7,671 nt of DNA from JAKLKS01 sp964370855 (lineage in GTDB: Bacteria; Planctomycetota; JAJSAM01; JAKLKS01), in NCBI GenBank assembly GCA_964370855.1, contig CAYJMF010000167.1, positions 1 to 7,671 on the forward strand, written 5' to 3'. Position 1 is the first letter of the stretch. Each line of letters opens with the position of its first letter. A program made the translations under genes and the position numbers. The notes below the pieces were generated by a model. That model was not told where the DNA came from. It was given only the letters and a program-made list of their open reading frames with translations, and did no database searches. Shown piece after piece: positions 1 through 5,821 of this stretch.

Positions 1-51
<51 letters not shown>

Positions 52-102
52 GCGAACCGCCCGCGCCCCGTGCCCCCGAATCGGGAGGAGCCTCTACTTC
101 CC

Positions 103-1332
103 CTACCTCCCCTCCCGCCCCTCCCTCATCCTCCGCAGCATCTCCTCCTGCCTCCTGAAGTCCGCCGACAGCAGGAACTCCACGAGCTCCCCCACCTCCG
201 CCGCCGCCGTGGCCCGGAACTCCTTCAACGCCTCCTCCGCCGCCGGGGTCGCGATGCGGCCGAGGGCGAACAGCGCCGCCCGGCCGAGGGGGGCGGCCTC
301 GCCACAGGCGGCGCGGAGATCCCGGATCCCCTCCGCCGCCCCGAGGATCCCGAGGGCCTCGGCGGCGGCGGCCCGCACCGCCGGCTCCCCGTCCCTGCGG
401 AGCGCTTCGACGAGGCCCGCCGTCGCCGCCGCGGCCCGCGGGCGGGTCGAAAGGGCCCGGGCCGCCGCGGTCCGCACCGCCGGCGCCGGATCCTCGCGGA
501 GGGCGCCGACGAGGGCCCCGTCGGCCGCCGCGCCTGGCTCCGCGCCCACGCCGGCGACGGCTTCGGCGCGCTTCGCCGGGTCCTTCTCCTCCCGGAGGGC
601 GCGGAAGGCCGCCGCCCCTCCGAGGGAGACCCGGGGCCCCTCCCCCGGGGCGAGTTCGCCGCGGGCGCCGGCCCGGGCCAGGCTCTCCGCAGCCTCCACG
701 AGGAGGGGCCGGAGGATCCGGTCCCCCTCGCCCATGGCCCGCTCCGCCACGTCCCCGGCGTCGGCGGCGGTGAAGGCCCCGGGCCGGAGGCCCGCGAGGT
801 GGGCGAGTTCGCGGCCCGCGTTCTGCCGCGTCCAGGCATCGGGGGCCCCGAGCCCCTCGAAGCAGGCCTCCCGCAGCGCCTCCGCCCGGAGGCCCGCGGG
901 GAGGGACTCGATCTCCAGGGAGCGCCGCACCGCGGCGAGGCGGGCCGCCCCGTCCCGGTCCCCGAGATCCACGATGCCGGCGCACTCGTAGCGGGCCCGC
1001 CCCTCGAGCCTCTTCAGGAACCAGATCGACTCCTCCTTCGCGCTGGAGAAGTAGCCGGGCTCGTTGGAGAGGACCTGCACGGAGTCGGGCTTCGTCCCGG
1101 GCCGATCGGCCCACAGGACCTCCTCCACCTTCACGGTCCCCATCTCGAGCCCGAAGGGGAGGGCGGAGACCCGCTCCAACTTTCCCCGGGCGACGAGTTG
1201 GGACTTCGCCAGCGTATTCGTGCCGATGACGGTGACGGCGCCGTCGTCGGGGGGCCCCGCGGCGAGGGCCGCGGCGGCGGCGAGGAGGAGGGCCGGGAAC
1301 CGCAGGGAGGTCGGGAGGGCGCCGGGGTGCAC
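103..1332 (-). CDS. Secreted HEAT-repeat protein
   Basis: This 409-residue protein of unknown specific role has an N-terminal signal peptide: a short n-region with Arg11, then a hydrophobic Leu/Ala stretch at about residues 13-25. Cleavage is expected near residue 25, so it should be exported. Residues 33-140 form a beta-rich-looking region (motifs VKVEEVLW near 67 and ESIWFLKRLEG near 101) that I cannot name. Residues about 145-375 are alpha-helical and Ala/Leu/Arg-rich with HEAT/PBS-lyase-type repeats. The clearest are at 273-296 (DPAPAVRTAAARAL), 306-332 (GEPAVRAAAAEALGILGA) and 336-362. Such repeats are protein-binding scaffolds, so no enzymatic role is implied. The C-terminus (390-409) is a charged helix rich in Arg and Glu. 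The start is GTG, with an AGGA about nine bases upstream and no earlier in-frame start apparent. It is the last leftward gene, 134 bases after the small basic gene. Its end lies close to the poorly resolved window edge, so the last residues deserve less trust. Confidence 0.85.
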   Translation of the reverse strand: MHPGALPTSLRFPALLLAAAAALAAGPPDDGAVTVIGTNTLAKSQLVARGKLERVSALPFGLEMGTVKVEEVLWADRPGTKPDSVQVLSNEPGYFSSAKEESIWFLKRLEGRARYECAGIVDLGDRDGAARLAAVRRSLEIESLPAGLRAEALREACFEGLGAPDAWTRQNAGRELAHLAGLRPGAFTAADAGDVAERAMGEGDRILRPLLVEAAESLARAGARGELAPGEGPRVSLGGAAAFRALREEKDPAKRAEAVAGVGAEPGAAADGALVGALREDPAPAVRTAAARALSTRPRAAAATAGLVEALRRDGEPAVRAAAAEALGILGAAEGIRDLRAACGEAAPLGRAALFALGRIATPAAEEALKEFRATAAAEVGELVEFLLSADFRRQEEMLRRMREGREGR

Positions 1333-1393
1333 GGCGTGGATCCTAGCGCCGGGAGCGTCACCCCGCCGTCACCGGAAGGGAACGCCGGAATCG

Positions 1394-1442
1394 AACGGCC
1401 GTCGTCCCTGACAAGGATTGTTAGCAGGGCGCGACGGTCGTT
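1394..1442. repeat. Bulged inverted repeat in intergenic region
   Basis: The outer arms AACGGCCGTCG (1394-1404) and CGACGGTCGTT (1432-1442) pair at 10 of 11 positions. Inside them CCCTG (1406-1410) pairs with CAGGG (1425-1429), and ACAA (1411-1414) pairs with TTGT (1418-1421) around a GGA loop, leaving small bulges. In the leftward transcript the hairpin begins about 25 bases after the stop of the small basic gene and lies about 60 bases before the HEAT-gene start. It could be a transcript end or leader structure. No U tract follows, so a standard intrinsic terminator is not supported. A second short C5/G5 hairpin sits at 1447-1461. Confidence 0.45.
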
Positions 1443-1466
1443 GACACCCCCGGGAAGGGGGGCTGG

Positions 1467-1697
1467 TCAGATGGCGGCGCGGGCGGCCTTGCGGGAGGCC
1501 ATGCGGAAGATCCTCACCGTGGGGTGGCGCCGGCGGGGCGTGCGCAGGGAGGCCACGCGGGCCCTCTCCTCCTTCAACTGGTGCAGTTCCAGGAACCGCT
1601 TGCACTCGTCGAGGGAGCCGCAGAACAGCTCCTCCCTCGAGCTGAGCACCCGGTAGAGCTTGCGACCCTTCCAGAGGCAGTAGAAGCGCGTGGTCAT
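1467..1697 (-). CDS. Small basic protein of unknown function
   Basis: This is a 76-residue protein that I do not recognise. The start ATG at 1697 is chosen because a strong ribosome binding site (AGGAGGAGGAG) ends about five bases upstream. An in-frame start 13 codons earlier would put that site inside the gene. The first half (residues 4-45) looks like a compact alpha/beta unit: FYCLWKGRKLYRVL, then EELFCGSLDECKRFLELH, with three cysteines at 7, 26 and 32. The second half is strongly basic (RTPRRRHP near 52-59 and RMASRKAARAAI at the end), which suggests nucleic-acid or ribosome contact, but that is inference. It has no signal peptide or membrane segment. It lies 262 bases after the anti-sigma gene and 134 bases before the HEAT gene, so it probably has its own transcript or a long leader. 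The strong binding site and the non-repetitive N-terminal half argue that it is real rather than a chance frame. Confidence 0.7.
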   Translation of the reverse strand: MTTRFYCLWKGRKLYRVLSSREELFCGSLDECKRFLELHQLKEERARVASLRTPRRRHPTVRIFRMASRKAARAAI

Positions 1698-1855
1698 GGC
1701 GTCTCCTCCTCCTGAACGGCTCGTTCCGGGTGGCATCCCCGCCCGGCTGCGGCCCGCGGCGTCCGGTTCCTGCGTCCCGGTGCGGCGGCGACGGAGGGAG
1801 ATAGAACAAATGGGGTGCCAATGGCCGGGGATTCCGGAAACCGGGGCGGAGGGGA
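1698..1855. other. Upstream region of small basic gene
   Basis: This non-coding stretch is the presumed leader and promoter of the small basic gene. The ribosome binding site lies at about 1702-1712. The only lower-GC patch is at 1798-1815, which on the minus strand reads ATTTGTTCTATCTC after TTGGCA. It is a possible promoter, but the spacing of recognisable -35 and -10 boxes is poor, so I do not call one. A short inverted repeat of GGAAC/GTTCC type occurs near 1722-1731, with no clear role. Confidence 0.35.
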
Positions 1856-1959
1856 GGAATACGGTACCCGACCCGATTCATCGGGGTTGGGCGATGGGGT
1901 CTCGCCCGGCCGGGAGTTTCGAGCCCAACCCCGATGTTTCGGGTCGGGTACCGTATTCC
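1856..1959. repeat. 104-base long inverted repeat
   Basis: Two 37-base arms (1856-1892 and 1923-1959) are complementary at 35 of 37 positions. The mismatches are the central TT against AA in the GATTCATC / GATGTTTC part. The 30-base loop contains the perfect palindrome CCCGGCCGGG. The structure begins directly after the anti-sigma stop codon on the leftward strand and ends before the leader of the small gene. As RNA it would make a very stable 3' hairpin that could stop transcription or protect the message. As DNA it resembles a small palindromic repeat or a MITE-like insertion. I see no flanking target-site duplication and no transposase. Confidence 0.85.
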
Positions 1960-3681
1960 CTACGGGGCCGTCGAACGGTAGGGCGCCGTGAGGGCGCGCA
2001 CCGTCCGGGCGGTGGAGAGGGCGTCCCCGGCGGCCCGGGCCCAGGTGTCGGTCCGGGCGGGGAAGGAGCCCGACCGGGTCTGGGAGCGGAGGGCCCCGTC
2101 CACGGCGGCCCCCGCGGGGGCGGCGGGGCCGGCGGCGGAACGGGCGGCGAGGACCTCGAGGAGGGAGGAGCGGAAGAGGACGCGGCCGGAGAGATCCGTG
2201 GATGCCGCCTCGCCGAGGACCTCCGCCAGCATCCGCTCCCGGACCTCCGCGGGAAGGTCGAGCACGCGGCCGAGGGCGAGGGCCCCCGCCGTGAGGGTCG
2301 CGTCGGAGCCGCGGTCGCCGGCGGCGTGGTAGCCGAGGCGGCCGTCGGCGCCGATACGCTGGCAGAGCCAGGCCGCGGCCCGGTCGAGGGCGTCGCCCAC
2401 CTCGAAGCCGGCGACGCGGGCCGCCTCGAGGGCCTCCACCTGGAGGAGCGTCACGCTGGCGTCGCCGCTGCGGGCGCCGGGGGCGTAGCCGAAGGAGCCG
2501 TCGGCGAGCTGCGCCTTGAGGGTGGCGGCGACCCCCTTCTCGATGATCGACTCGAGTCCGGTCCGGGTGGCCTCGGTGAGGAACCTCCAGTCGAGCCCGT
2601 AGTACTCGGCCAGGGCCCCCAGCGCGGGGCCGTGGTTGCAGAGGGGCCGGTCGTTGGCGGCCCCCGAGGCGAAGGTGCCGAGGAGCCCCGTGCGGGGGTC
2701 CGGGGAGCGGGCGAGGGCCGCGACGGCCTTCCCCACGGTGGAGGAGAAGGAGCCCTGCCGGAGCGCCGTCCGCCCGTCGGCGAGGTAGGCCGAGAGGACC
2801 ACGCCGGTCGTGCCGCCGCGGAAGCGGTCCCTCTGCGGAGCGGGGTCGCCGGGGCTGCCCGAGGCCCAGGTGCCGTCGGGCTCCTGGGTCTGCTCGAGGT
2901 ACCTCAGGGCGACTTCCACGGAGCGGCGGACCCCGGTCACCCGCTCCTCGCCCCAGGCGGCGGCGAGGCGCCGGGCGCGCATGTCGGCGGAGCGGAAGCG
3001 GCCCGAGGCGGAGGCCGTGAATTCCGCCGTCGGGTAGAGGCTGCGGGAGCCGGCGCCCTCCAGGGGATCGAGGTAGACGGGAGAGGGCTCGCGGCCGAAC
3101 AGCGGCGAGCCCGGGTCGGGGAGGGCGAGGTCGATGCCGGAAAGGGGCGGGTACCCCTCCACCGGGACGCGGACCGTCGGCGGCGCGATGGGGTCCTCCT
3201 CCGGGTAGGGAGGGGGGAGGACGACGCCCGTGGAGATCGTGAGGGGATCCGAACCCCGCTCCGTCCCGCCCCCGCCCACGAGGTAGACGGTGAGCGCCAC
3301 GGCGGCGGCGGCGTGGGCGGCGAGGGAGAGGGTGAGGAAGCGGAAGCGGCGGCTCTCGGCGTAGCGGCGGCCGGCCTGGTCGAGGAGGCGGAGCACGGGG
3401 CCGCGGGAACGGGCGCGGGCGGCCTCCTCGGCCTCCACCTGGTCCCAGGCGGCGTCGAGGGCCGCCAGAAGCCGGGTCCGGGAGGCGCCGTCCTGGACCG
3501 GCGCGGGGCGGGCCGCGGCGGCGGCGCGGACGGCGGCGACGTCGGCGGCGAGGGCCGCGCAGGAGGTGCAGGCGGCGAGGTGGGCGCGGACCGGGGCCGC
3601 CTCCGCCGGGGAGAGCTCCCCGCGGGCGAGGGCGACGACTTCGACCTCCATGGTCGGGCAGGCGGAAGGGGTCTCGCTCAC
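1960..3681 (-). CDS. Transmembrane anti-sigma factor with terpenoid-cyclase-like domain
   Basis: This 573-residue protein probably holds the ECF sigma factor encoded just upstream. Residues 8-41 carry the zinc-binding anti-sigma signature: Cys8, then His34-x3-Cys38-x2-Cys41. A cytoplasmic linker with a helix follows (65-110), then one hydrophobic segment at about 115-136 ending in a Gly-rich turn, so the rest should lie outside the cytoplasm. Residues 145-210 are Pro-rich. Residues about 250-570 contain repeats typical of the squalene cyclase/prenyltransferase toroid fold: YLEQTQEPDGTW (261-272), LKAQLADGSFGYAPG (388-402), WLCQRIGADGRLGYHAAG (438-455) and LRSQTRSGSFPARTDTW (531-547), each followed by Ala/Leu helices. 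I see no DxDD cyclase motif, so this domain is probably a sensor or binding module. The GTG start is chosen because it overlaps the sigma stop in GTGA and has GAGG about six bases upstream. An in-frame GTG 14 codons earlier is less likely. Confidence 0.88.
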   Translation of the reverse strand: MSETPSACPTMEVEVVALARGELSPAEAAPVRAHLAACTSCAALAADVAAVRAAAAARPAPVQDGASRTRLLAALDAAWDQVEAEEAARARSRGPVLRLLDQAGRRYAESRRFRFLTLSLAAHAAAAVALTVYLVGGGGTERGSDPLTISTGVVLPPPYPEEDPIAPPTVRVPVEGYPPLSGIDLALPDPGSPLFGREPSPVYLDPLEGAGSRSLYPTAEFTASASGRFRSADMRARRLAAAWGEERVTGVRRSVEVALRYLEQTQEPDGTWASGSPGDPAPQRDRFRGGTTGVVLSAYLADGRTALRQGSFSSTVGKAVAALARSPDPRTGLLGTFASGAANDRPLCNHGPALGALAEYYGLDWRFLTEATRTGLESIIEKGVAATLKAQLADGSFGYAPGARSGDASVTLLQVEALEAARVAGFEVGDALDRAAAWLCQRIGADGRLGYHAAGDRGSDATLTAGALALGRVLDLPAEVRERMLAEVLGEAASTDLSGRVLFRSSLLEVLAARSAAGPAAPAGAAVDGALRSQTRSGSFPARTDTWARAAGDALSTARTVRALTAPYRSTAP

Positions 3682-4304
3682 TTCGTTCCTCGTCTGGTTC
3701 CTTCTCCGGCGCTCTTCCCCCACTCGCGGGGGGCCAGCGCCTGCCGGAGGCGCTGGATGGCGGCGTGCATCCTGGACTTCACGGTGCCCACGGGGATGTC
3801 CAGGATCTGACCGACCTCCACGTACTTAAGTCCTTGTACTTCACCGAGTTCGAACACCTGGCGGAGACCATCGGGCAGGTCGAGGAGGGCCCGTCGGACC
3901 CTCTCCGCCTCCTCATGAACGGAGACCGCCTCGGAAGGTTCGACTTCCCTCCCGGGAAGGAGGCTCGAGAGGCGGGTCCCCTCCCCCTCCTCACCCCCCA
4001 CCTCGCGGTCCGCGGAGAAGGTGGGCGGGGCGGCCTTGTTGGAGCGGTAGCGGTCGATCCAGAGGTTGCGGGCGATGGAGAAGAGGTAGGTCTGGAAGCG
4101 GGCCGAGGGGCGGTAGGTGAGGCGGTGGCGGATGATGCGGATCCAGACCTCCTGGGCGAGGTCCTCGGCGGTCTCGCGGCTGCGGGACTGGTGGAAGAAA
4201 TAGCGCACCAGGGAGGCGTGGTGGCGGTCCACCAGCGCCTCCAGGGCGGACCGATCCCCTTCGCGGAACCGCTCCATGAGCTCGACGTCATCCGGCTCTT
4301 CCAT
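3678..4304 (-). CDS. ECF-family RNA polymerase sigma factor
   Basis: This 208-residue sigma factor of the extracytoplasmic function (group IV) type directs RNA polymerase to a stress or envelope regulon. Region sigma-2 spans about residues 8-90, with the core-binding motif AEDLAQEVW (47-55) and the conserved FQTYLFSIARNLWIDRYR (70-87). A Gly/Glu-rich linker (92-128) follows. Region sigma-4 spans about 134-190, with LPDGLRQVFEL and the helix-turn-helix YVEVGQILDIPVGTVKSRM (161-179), which would read the -35 element. There are no region 1 or 3 domains, as expected for this class. The ATG at 4304 has GGAGG nine bases upstream. An in-frame GTG 27 codons earlier would start inside the GTGCCTGGCAC repeat, so it is rejected. 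The stop overlaps the anti-sigma start by four bases (GTGA), which implies translational coupling and a matched sigma/anti-sigma pair. The target regulon is unknown. Confidence 0.95.
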   Translation of the reverse strand: MEEPDDVELMERFREGDRSALEALVDRHHASLVRYFFHQSRSRETAEDLAQEVWIRIIRHRLTYRPSARFQTYLFSIARNLWIDRYRSNKAAPPTFSADREVGGEEGEGTRLSSLLPGREVEPSEAVSVHEEAERVRRALLDLPDGLRQVFELGEVQGLKYVEVGQILDIPVGTVKSRMHAAIQRLRQALAPREWGKSAGEGTRRGTK

Positions 4305-4320
4305 CCGGCACGGCCTCCGG

Positions 4321-4345
4321 AACGGCGCCCGAGGAACGGAGTTCG
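4321..4345 (-). promoter_or_regulatory. Possible ECF-type promoter of the sigma gene
   Basis: On the minus strand CGAAC (4345-4341) is followed after 16 bases by CGTT (4324-4321). Several ECF sigma factors recognise GGAAC, then 16-17 bases, then CGTC/CGTT, and often drive their own gene. The match would put the transcript start near 4315, overlapping the GGAGG ribosome binding site at 4318-4314, which weakens the call. It is a motif match only. Confidence 0.25.
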
Positions 4346-4353
4346 GCGGGAAA

Positions 4354-4386
4354 TGGGACAATCGTGCCAGGCACTTTCCCACCACG
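4354..4386 (-). repeat. GTGCCTGGCAC palindromic element, copy 1
   Basis: This is a 33-base element that matches the one at 6615-6647 at 32 of 33 positions but lies on the opposite strand. Its core is the palindrome GTGCC-T-GGCAC, flanked by TGGGA and TCCCA as an outer, unevenly spaced stem. It lies between the ATPase stop and the sigma start, 49 bases before the sigma ATG, in the same orientation relative to the downstream gene as copy 2. A C tract precedes both copies. It is probably a REP-like repeat or shared regulatory site. Confidence 0.8.
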
Positions 4387-4415
4387 GGGGGGCGGGCTTC
4401 ACTCTAAGCGGGAGC

Positions 4416-4440
4416 GGGAAGGAGGCGGCCACCACTTCCC
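4416..4440. terminator. Possible transcript-end hairpin after the ATPase
   Basis: GGGAAG (4416-4421) and CTTCCC (4435-4440) form a six-base stem with a 13-base loop, starting ten bases after the ATPase stop codon in the leftward direction. No U tract follows, so termination is only a possibility. Confidence 0.25.
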
Positions 4441-4449
4441 CCCTCCCCG

Positions 4450-5640
4450 TCACCGGCGGCGGCCGGCGGACCGCGGGCCGCGGGTCCGCAGGAAGGGGAT
4501 GTGCTCCGCCACGGCGGCGAGGGGGACGACCTTCACGCGGGGATGGACCCTGTAGCTTCCGCTCCCGGGGTGGACGATCCAGGCCCGCTCCAGCCGCAGG
4601 TCCTCCAGGGCCGAGAACAGGGACCGTGTCATGCCCGGCGCATCGGCGTGCTTGAACTCGACGCCGTAGCGCCGGCCCCCGTGGAGGAGGAGGAGGTCGA
4701 GTTCCGCCCCTCCCTGGGTCCCCCACCCGTAGGACTCCGCCTCGGGAGCCATGGAGAGCACCTGCTCGAGGGCGAAGCCCTCCCAGGAGGCGCCGAGGAG
4801 GGGATGGAGGAGCAGGTCCCGCTCGTTCCGGATCCCGAGCAGGCCGTGGAGGAGGCCCGTGTCCCGGATGAACACCTTCGGGGAGCGGACCTGGCGCTTG
4901 GAGATGTTCTCGAACCAGGGCCGGAGCTGGCGGACGAGGTAGGTCCCCGCCAGGACGTCGAGGTAGCGCCGCACCGTCATCTCCCCGATGCCGAGGGATC
5001 GCGACAGCTCCGCCCCGTTCCACGTCCGCCCGTGGTAGTGGGCCAGCATCGCCCAGAACCGCCGGAGGGTCTCCGGGGGGATGCCGATGCCGAGGGCGGG
5101 GATGTCCCGCTCGAGGCAGGTCCGGATGAAGTCGCGCCGCCACCGGAGGCTCGCCGCCTCGCTCGGCGCCAGGAAGGAGCGGGGGAACCCGCCGCGGACC
5201 CAGAGCCGCCGCCAGGGGCGGTCGCCGATCTCGCCGAGGTCGAAGCCTCCGAGATCGACGAAACCGGCCCTCCCCGCCAGGGACTCCGACGCCCCCCGCA
5301 CGAGGTCCGGGGAGGCGCTCCCGAGGAGGAGGAACCGGGCCGGCGTCCCCCGTCGATCGGCCAGGGGGCGCAGGGTCTCGAAGAGGCCCGGGAGCCGTTG
5401 CACCTCGTCGATGACCACGAGCCCGCGGAGGGGGGAGAGGGCGGTCTCCGGCTCGGCCAGGGCGCGGCGGGCCCCGGCGGTCTCCAGGTCGAAGACCATG
5501 GACCGGCCTCGGCGCGAGGCGACGATGCCGGCGAGGGTGGTCTTCCCGCACTGCCGGGGCCCGAGGAGGACGCAGACGGGGTTCTCCCTCAGGGTCCTCT
5601 CCACGAGGGCCAGGGGCCGGGGGCGGGGCAGGTCCTGCAT
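4450..5640 (-). CDS. AAA_14/DUF4143-type ATPase
   Basis: This 396-residue protein has the usual length for the AAA_14 plus DUF4143 family, a widespread group of ATPases, often in several copies per genome, whose cellular role is unsettled. The N-terminal ATPase has Walker A GPRQCGKTT (27-35), Walker B LVVIDEVQ (74-81) and a sensor strand LLLGSAS (104-110). A winged-helix-like part follows at about 205-240 (LSRSLGIGEMTVRRYLDVL). The C-terminal part has ISKRQVRSPKVFIRDTGLLH (246-265) and GASWEGFALEQVL (283-295). It ends with a pattern resembling the PD-(D/E)XK nuclease fold: Glu287, Asp315 in GAELD, and Glu328/Lys330 in YGVEFK. Whether it cuts DNA is unknown. The start ATG directly abuts an AT-rich palindrome, leaving no room for a normal ribosome binding site (only AAGG touching the ATG), so a leaderless transcript is possible. 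It lies 145 bases before the sigma gene and is divergent from the methyltransferase. Confidence 0.92.
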   Translation of the reverse strand: MQDLPRPRPLALVERTLRENPVCVLLGPRQCGKTTLAGIVASRRGRSMVFDLETAGARRALAEPETALSPLRGLVVIDEVQRLPGLFETLRPLADRRGTPARFLLLGSASPDLVRGASESLAGRAGFVDLGGFDLGEIGDRPWRRLWVRGGFPRSFLAPSEAASLRWRRDFIRTCLERDIPALGIGIPPETLRRFWAMLAHYHGRTWNGAELSRSLGIGEMTVRRYLDVLAGTYLVRQLRPWFENISKRQVRSPKVFIRDTGLLHGLLGIRNERDLLLHPLLGASWEGFALEQVLSMAPEAESYGWGTQGGAELDLLLLHGGRRYGVEFKHADAPGMTRSLFSALEDLRLERAWIVHPGSGSYRVHPRVKVVPLAAVAEHIPFLRTRGPRSAGRRR

Positions 5641-5677
5641 CCTTGTAAATCTATAGTATGACTATGGATTTGCAAGG
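5641..5677. promoter_or_regulatory. AT-rich palindromic operator/promoter at the ATPase start
   Basis: Left arm CCTTGTAAATCTATAG (5641-5656) and right arm CTATGGATTTGCAAGG (5662-5677) pair at 14 of 16 positions around TATGA. Both mismatches still allow G-U pairing in one RNA strand. About 65% of its bases are A/T, an island in a GC-rich contig. It ends at the base next to the ATPase ATG. On the minus strand it holds TTGCAA and, 16 bases later, TAGATT, a fair -35/-10 pair that would start transcription at or near the ATG. It probably combines promoter and binding site for a dimeric regulator, perhaps the ATPase itself. Confidence 0.75.
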
Positions 5678-5786
5678 TTGGAAACGGGGCCTCGTGGCGC
5701 CGCCATTCCGCCGACCTGGATGCAGGCCGCGTCGCTCCCTGCTCCCCGGTTCCCGGAAGTGGCCCGAGGGCGGCCGGCGGCGCGGG

Positions 5787-5792
5787 TAGGAT
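5787..5792 (+). promoter_or_regulatory. Weak -10-like box before the methyltransferase
   Basis: TAGGAT lies 29 bases before the methyltransferase ATG in otherwise GC-rich sequence. No convincing -35 box is found about 17 bases upstream. The AT-rich palindrome at 5641-5677 could instead drive rightward transcription, because its symmetry gives TTGTAA and TATGGA boxes on the plus strand. Confidence 0.2.
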
Positions 5793-5821
5793 GCCGGGTG
5801 GGCCGGGAGCGCAGGAGAACC

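Noticed and set aside
1386..1400. tRNA T-loop-like GTTCGATTC on the minus strand
   Set aside because: The flanking stem does not pair as a five-base T stem, and no acceptor, D or anticodon arm completes a cloverleaf.
70..1656. Long open frame on the plus strand opposite the HEAT-repeat and small basic genes
   Set aside because: The translation is low-complexity Pro/Arg/Gly-rich without any domain. It is antisense to genes with recognisable features, as expected at this GC content.
1690..3810. 706-codon open frame on the plus strand opposite the anti-sigma gene
   Set aside because: It is Gly/Arg/Glu-rich with no motif, and the opposite strand has a clear zinc finger, membrane span and toroid repeats.
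4305..4385. 27-residue N-terminal extension of the sigma factor
   Set aside because: It would begin within the repeated palindromic element. The ATG at 4304 has its own ribosome binding site and gives the usual ECF length.
3779..5551. 590-codon open frame on the minus strand in another frame of the sigma and ATPase genes
   Set aside because: The sequence is Pro/Arg-rich and low-complexity. The sigma factor and ATPase frames carry all conserved motifs.
5678..5821. Upstream in-frame extension of the methyltransferase
   Set aside because: The 48 extra residues are low-complexity and start inside the divergent promoter region, while a good ribosome binding site precedes 5822.
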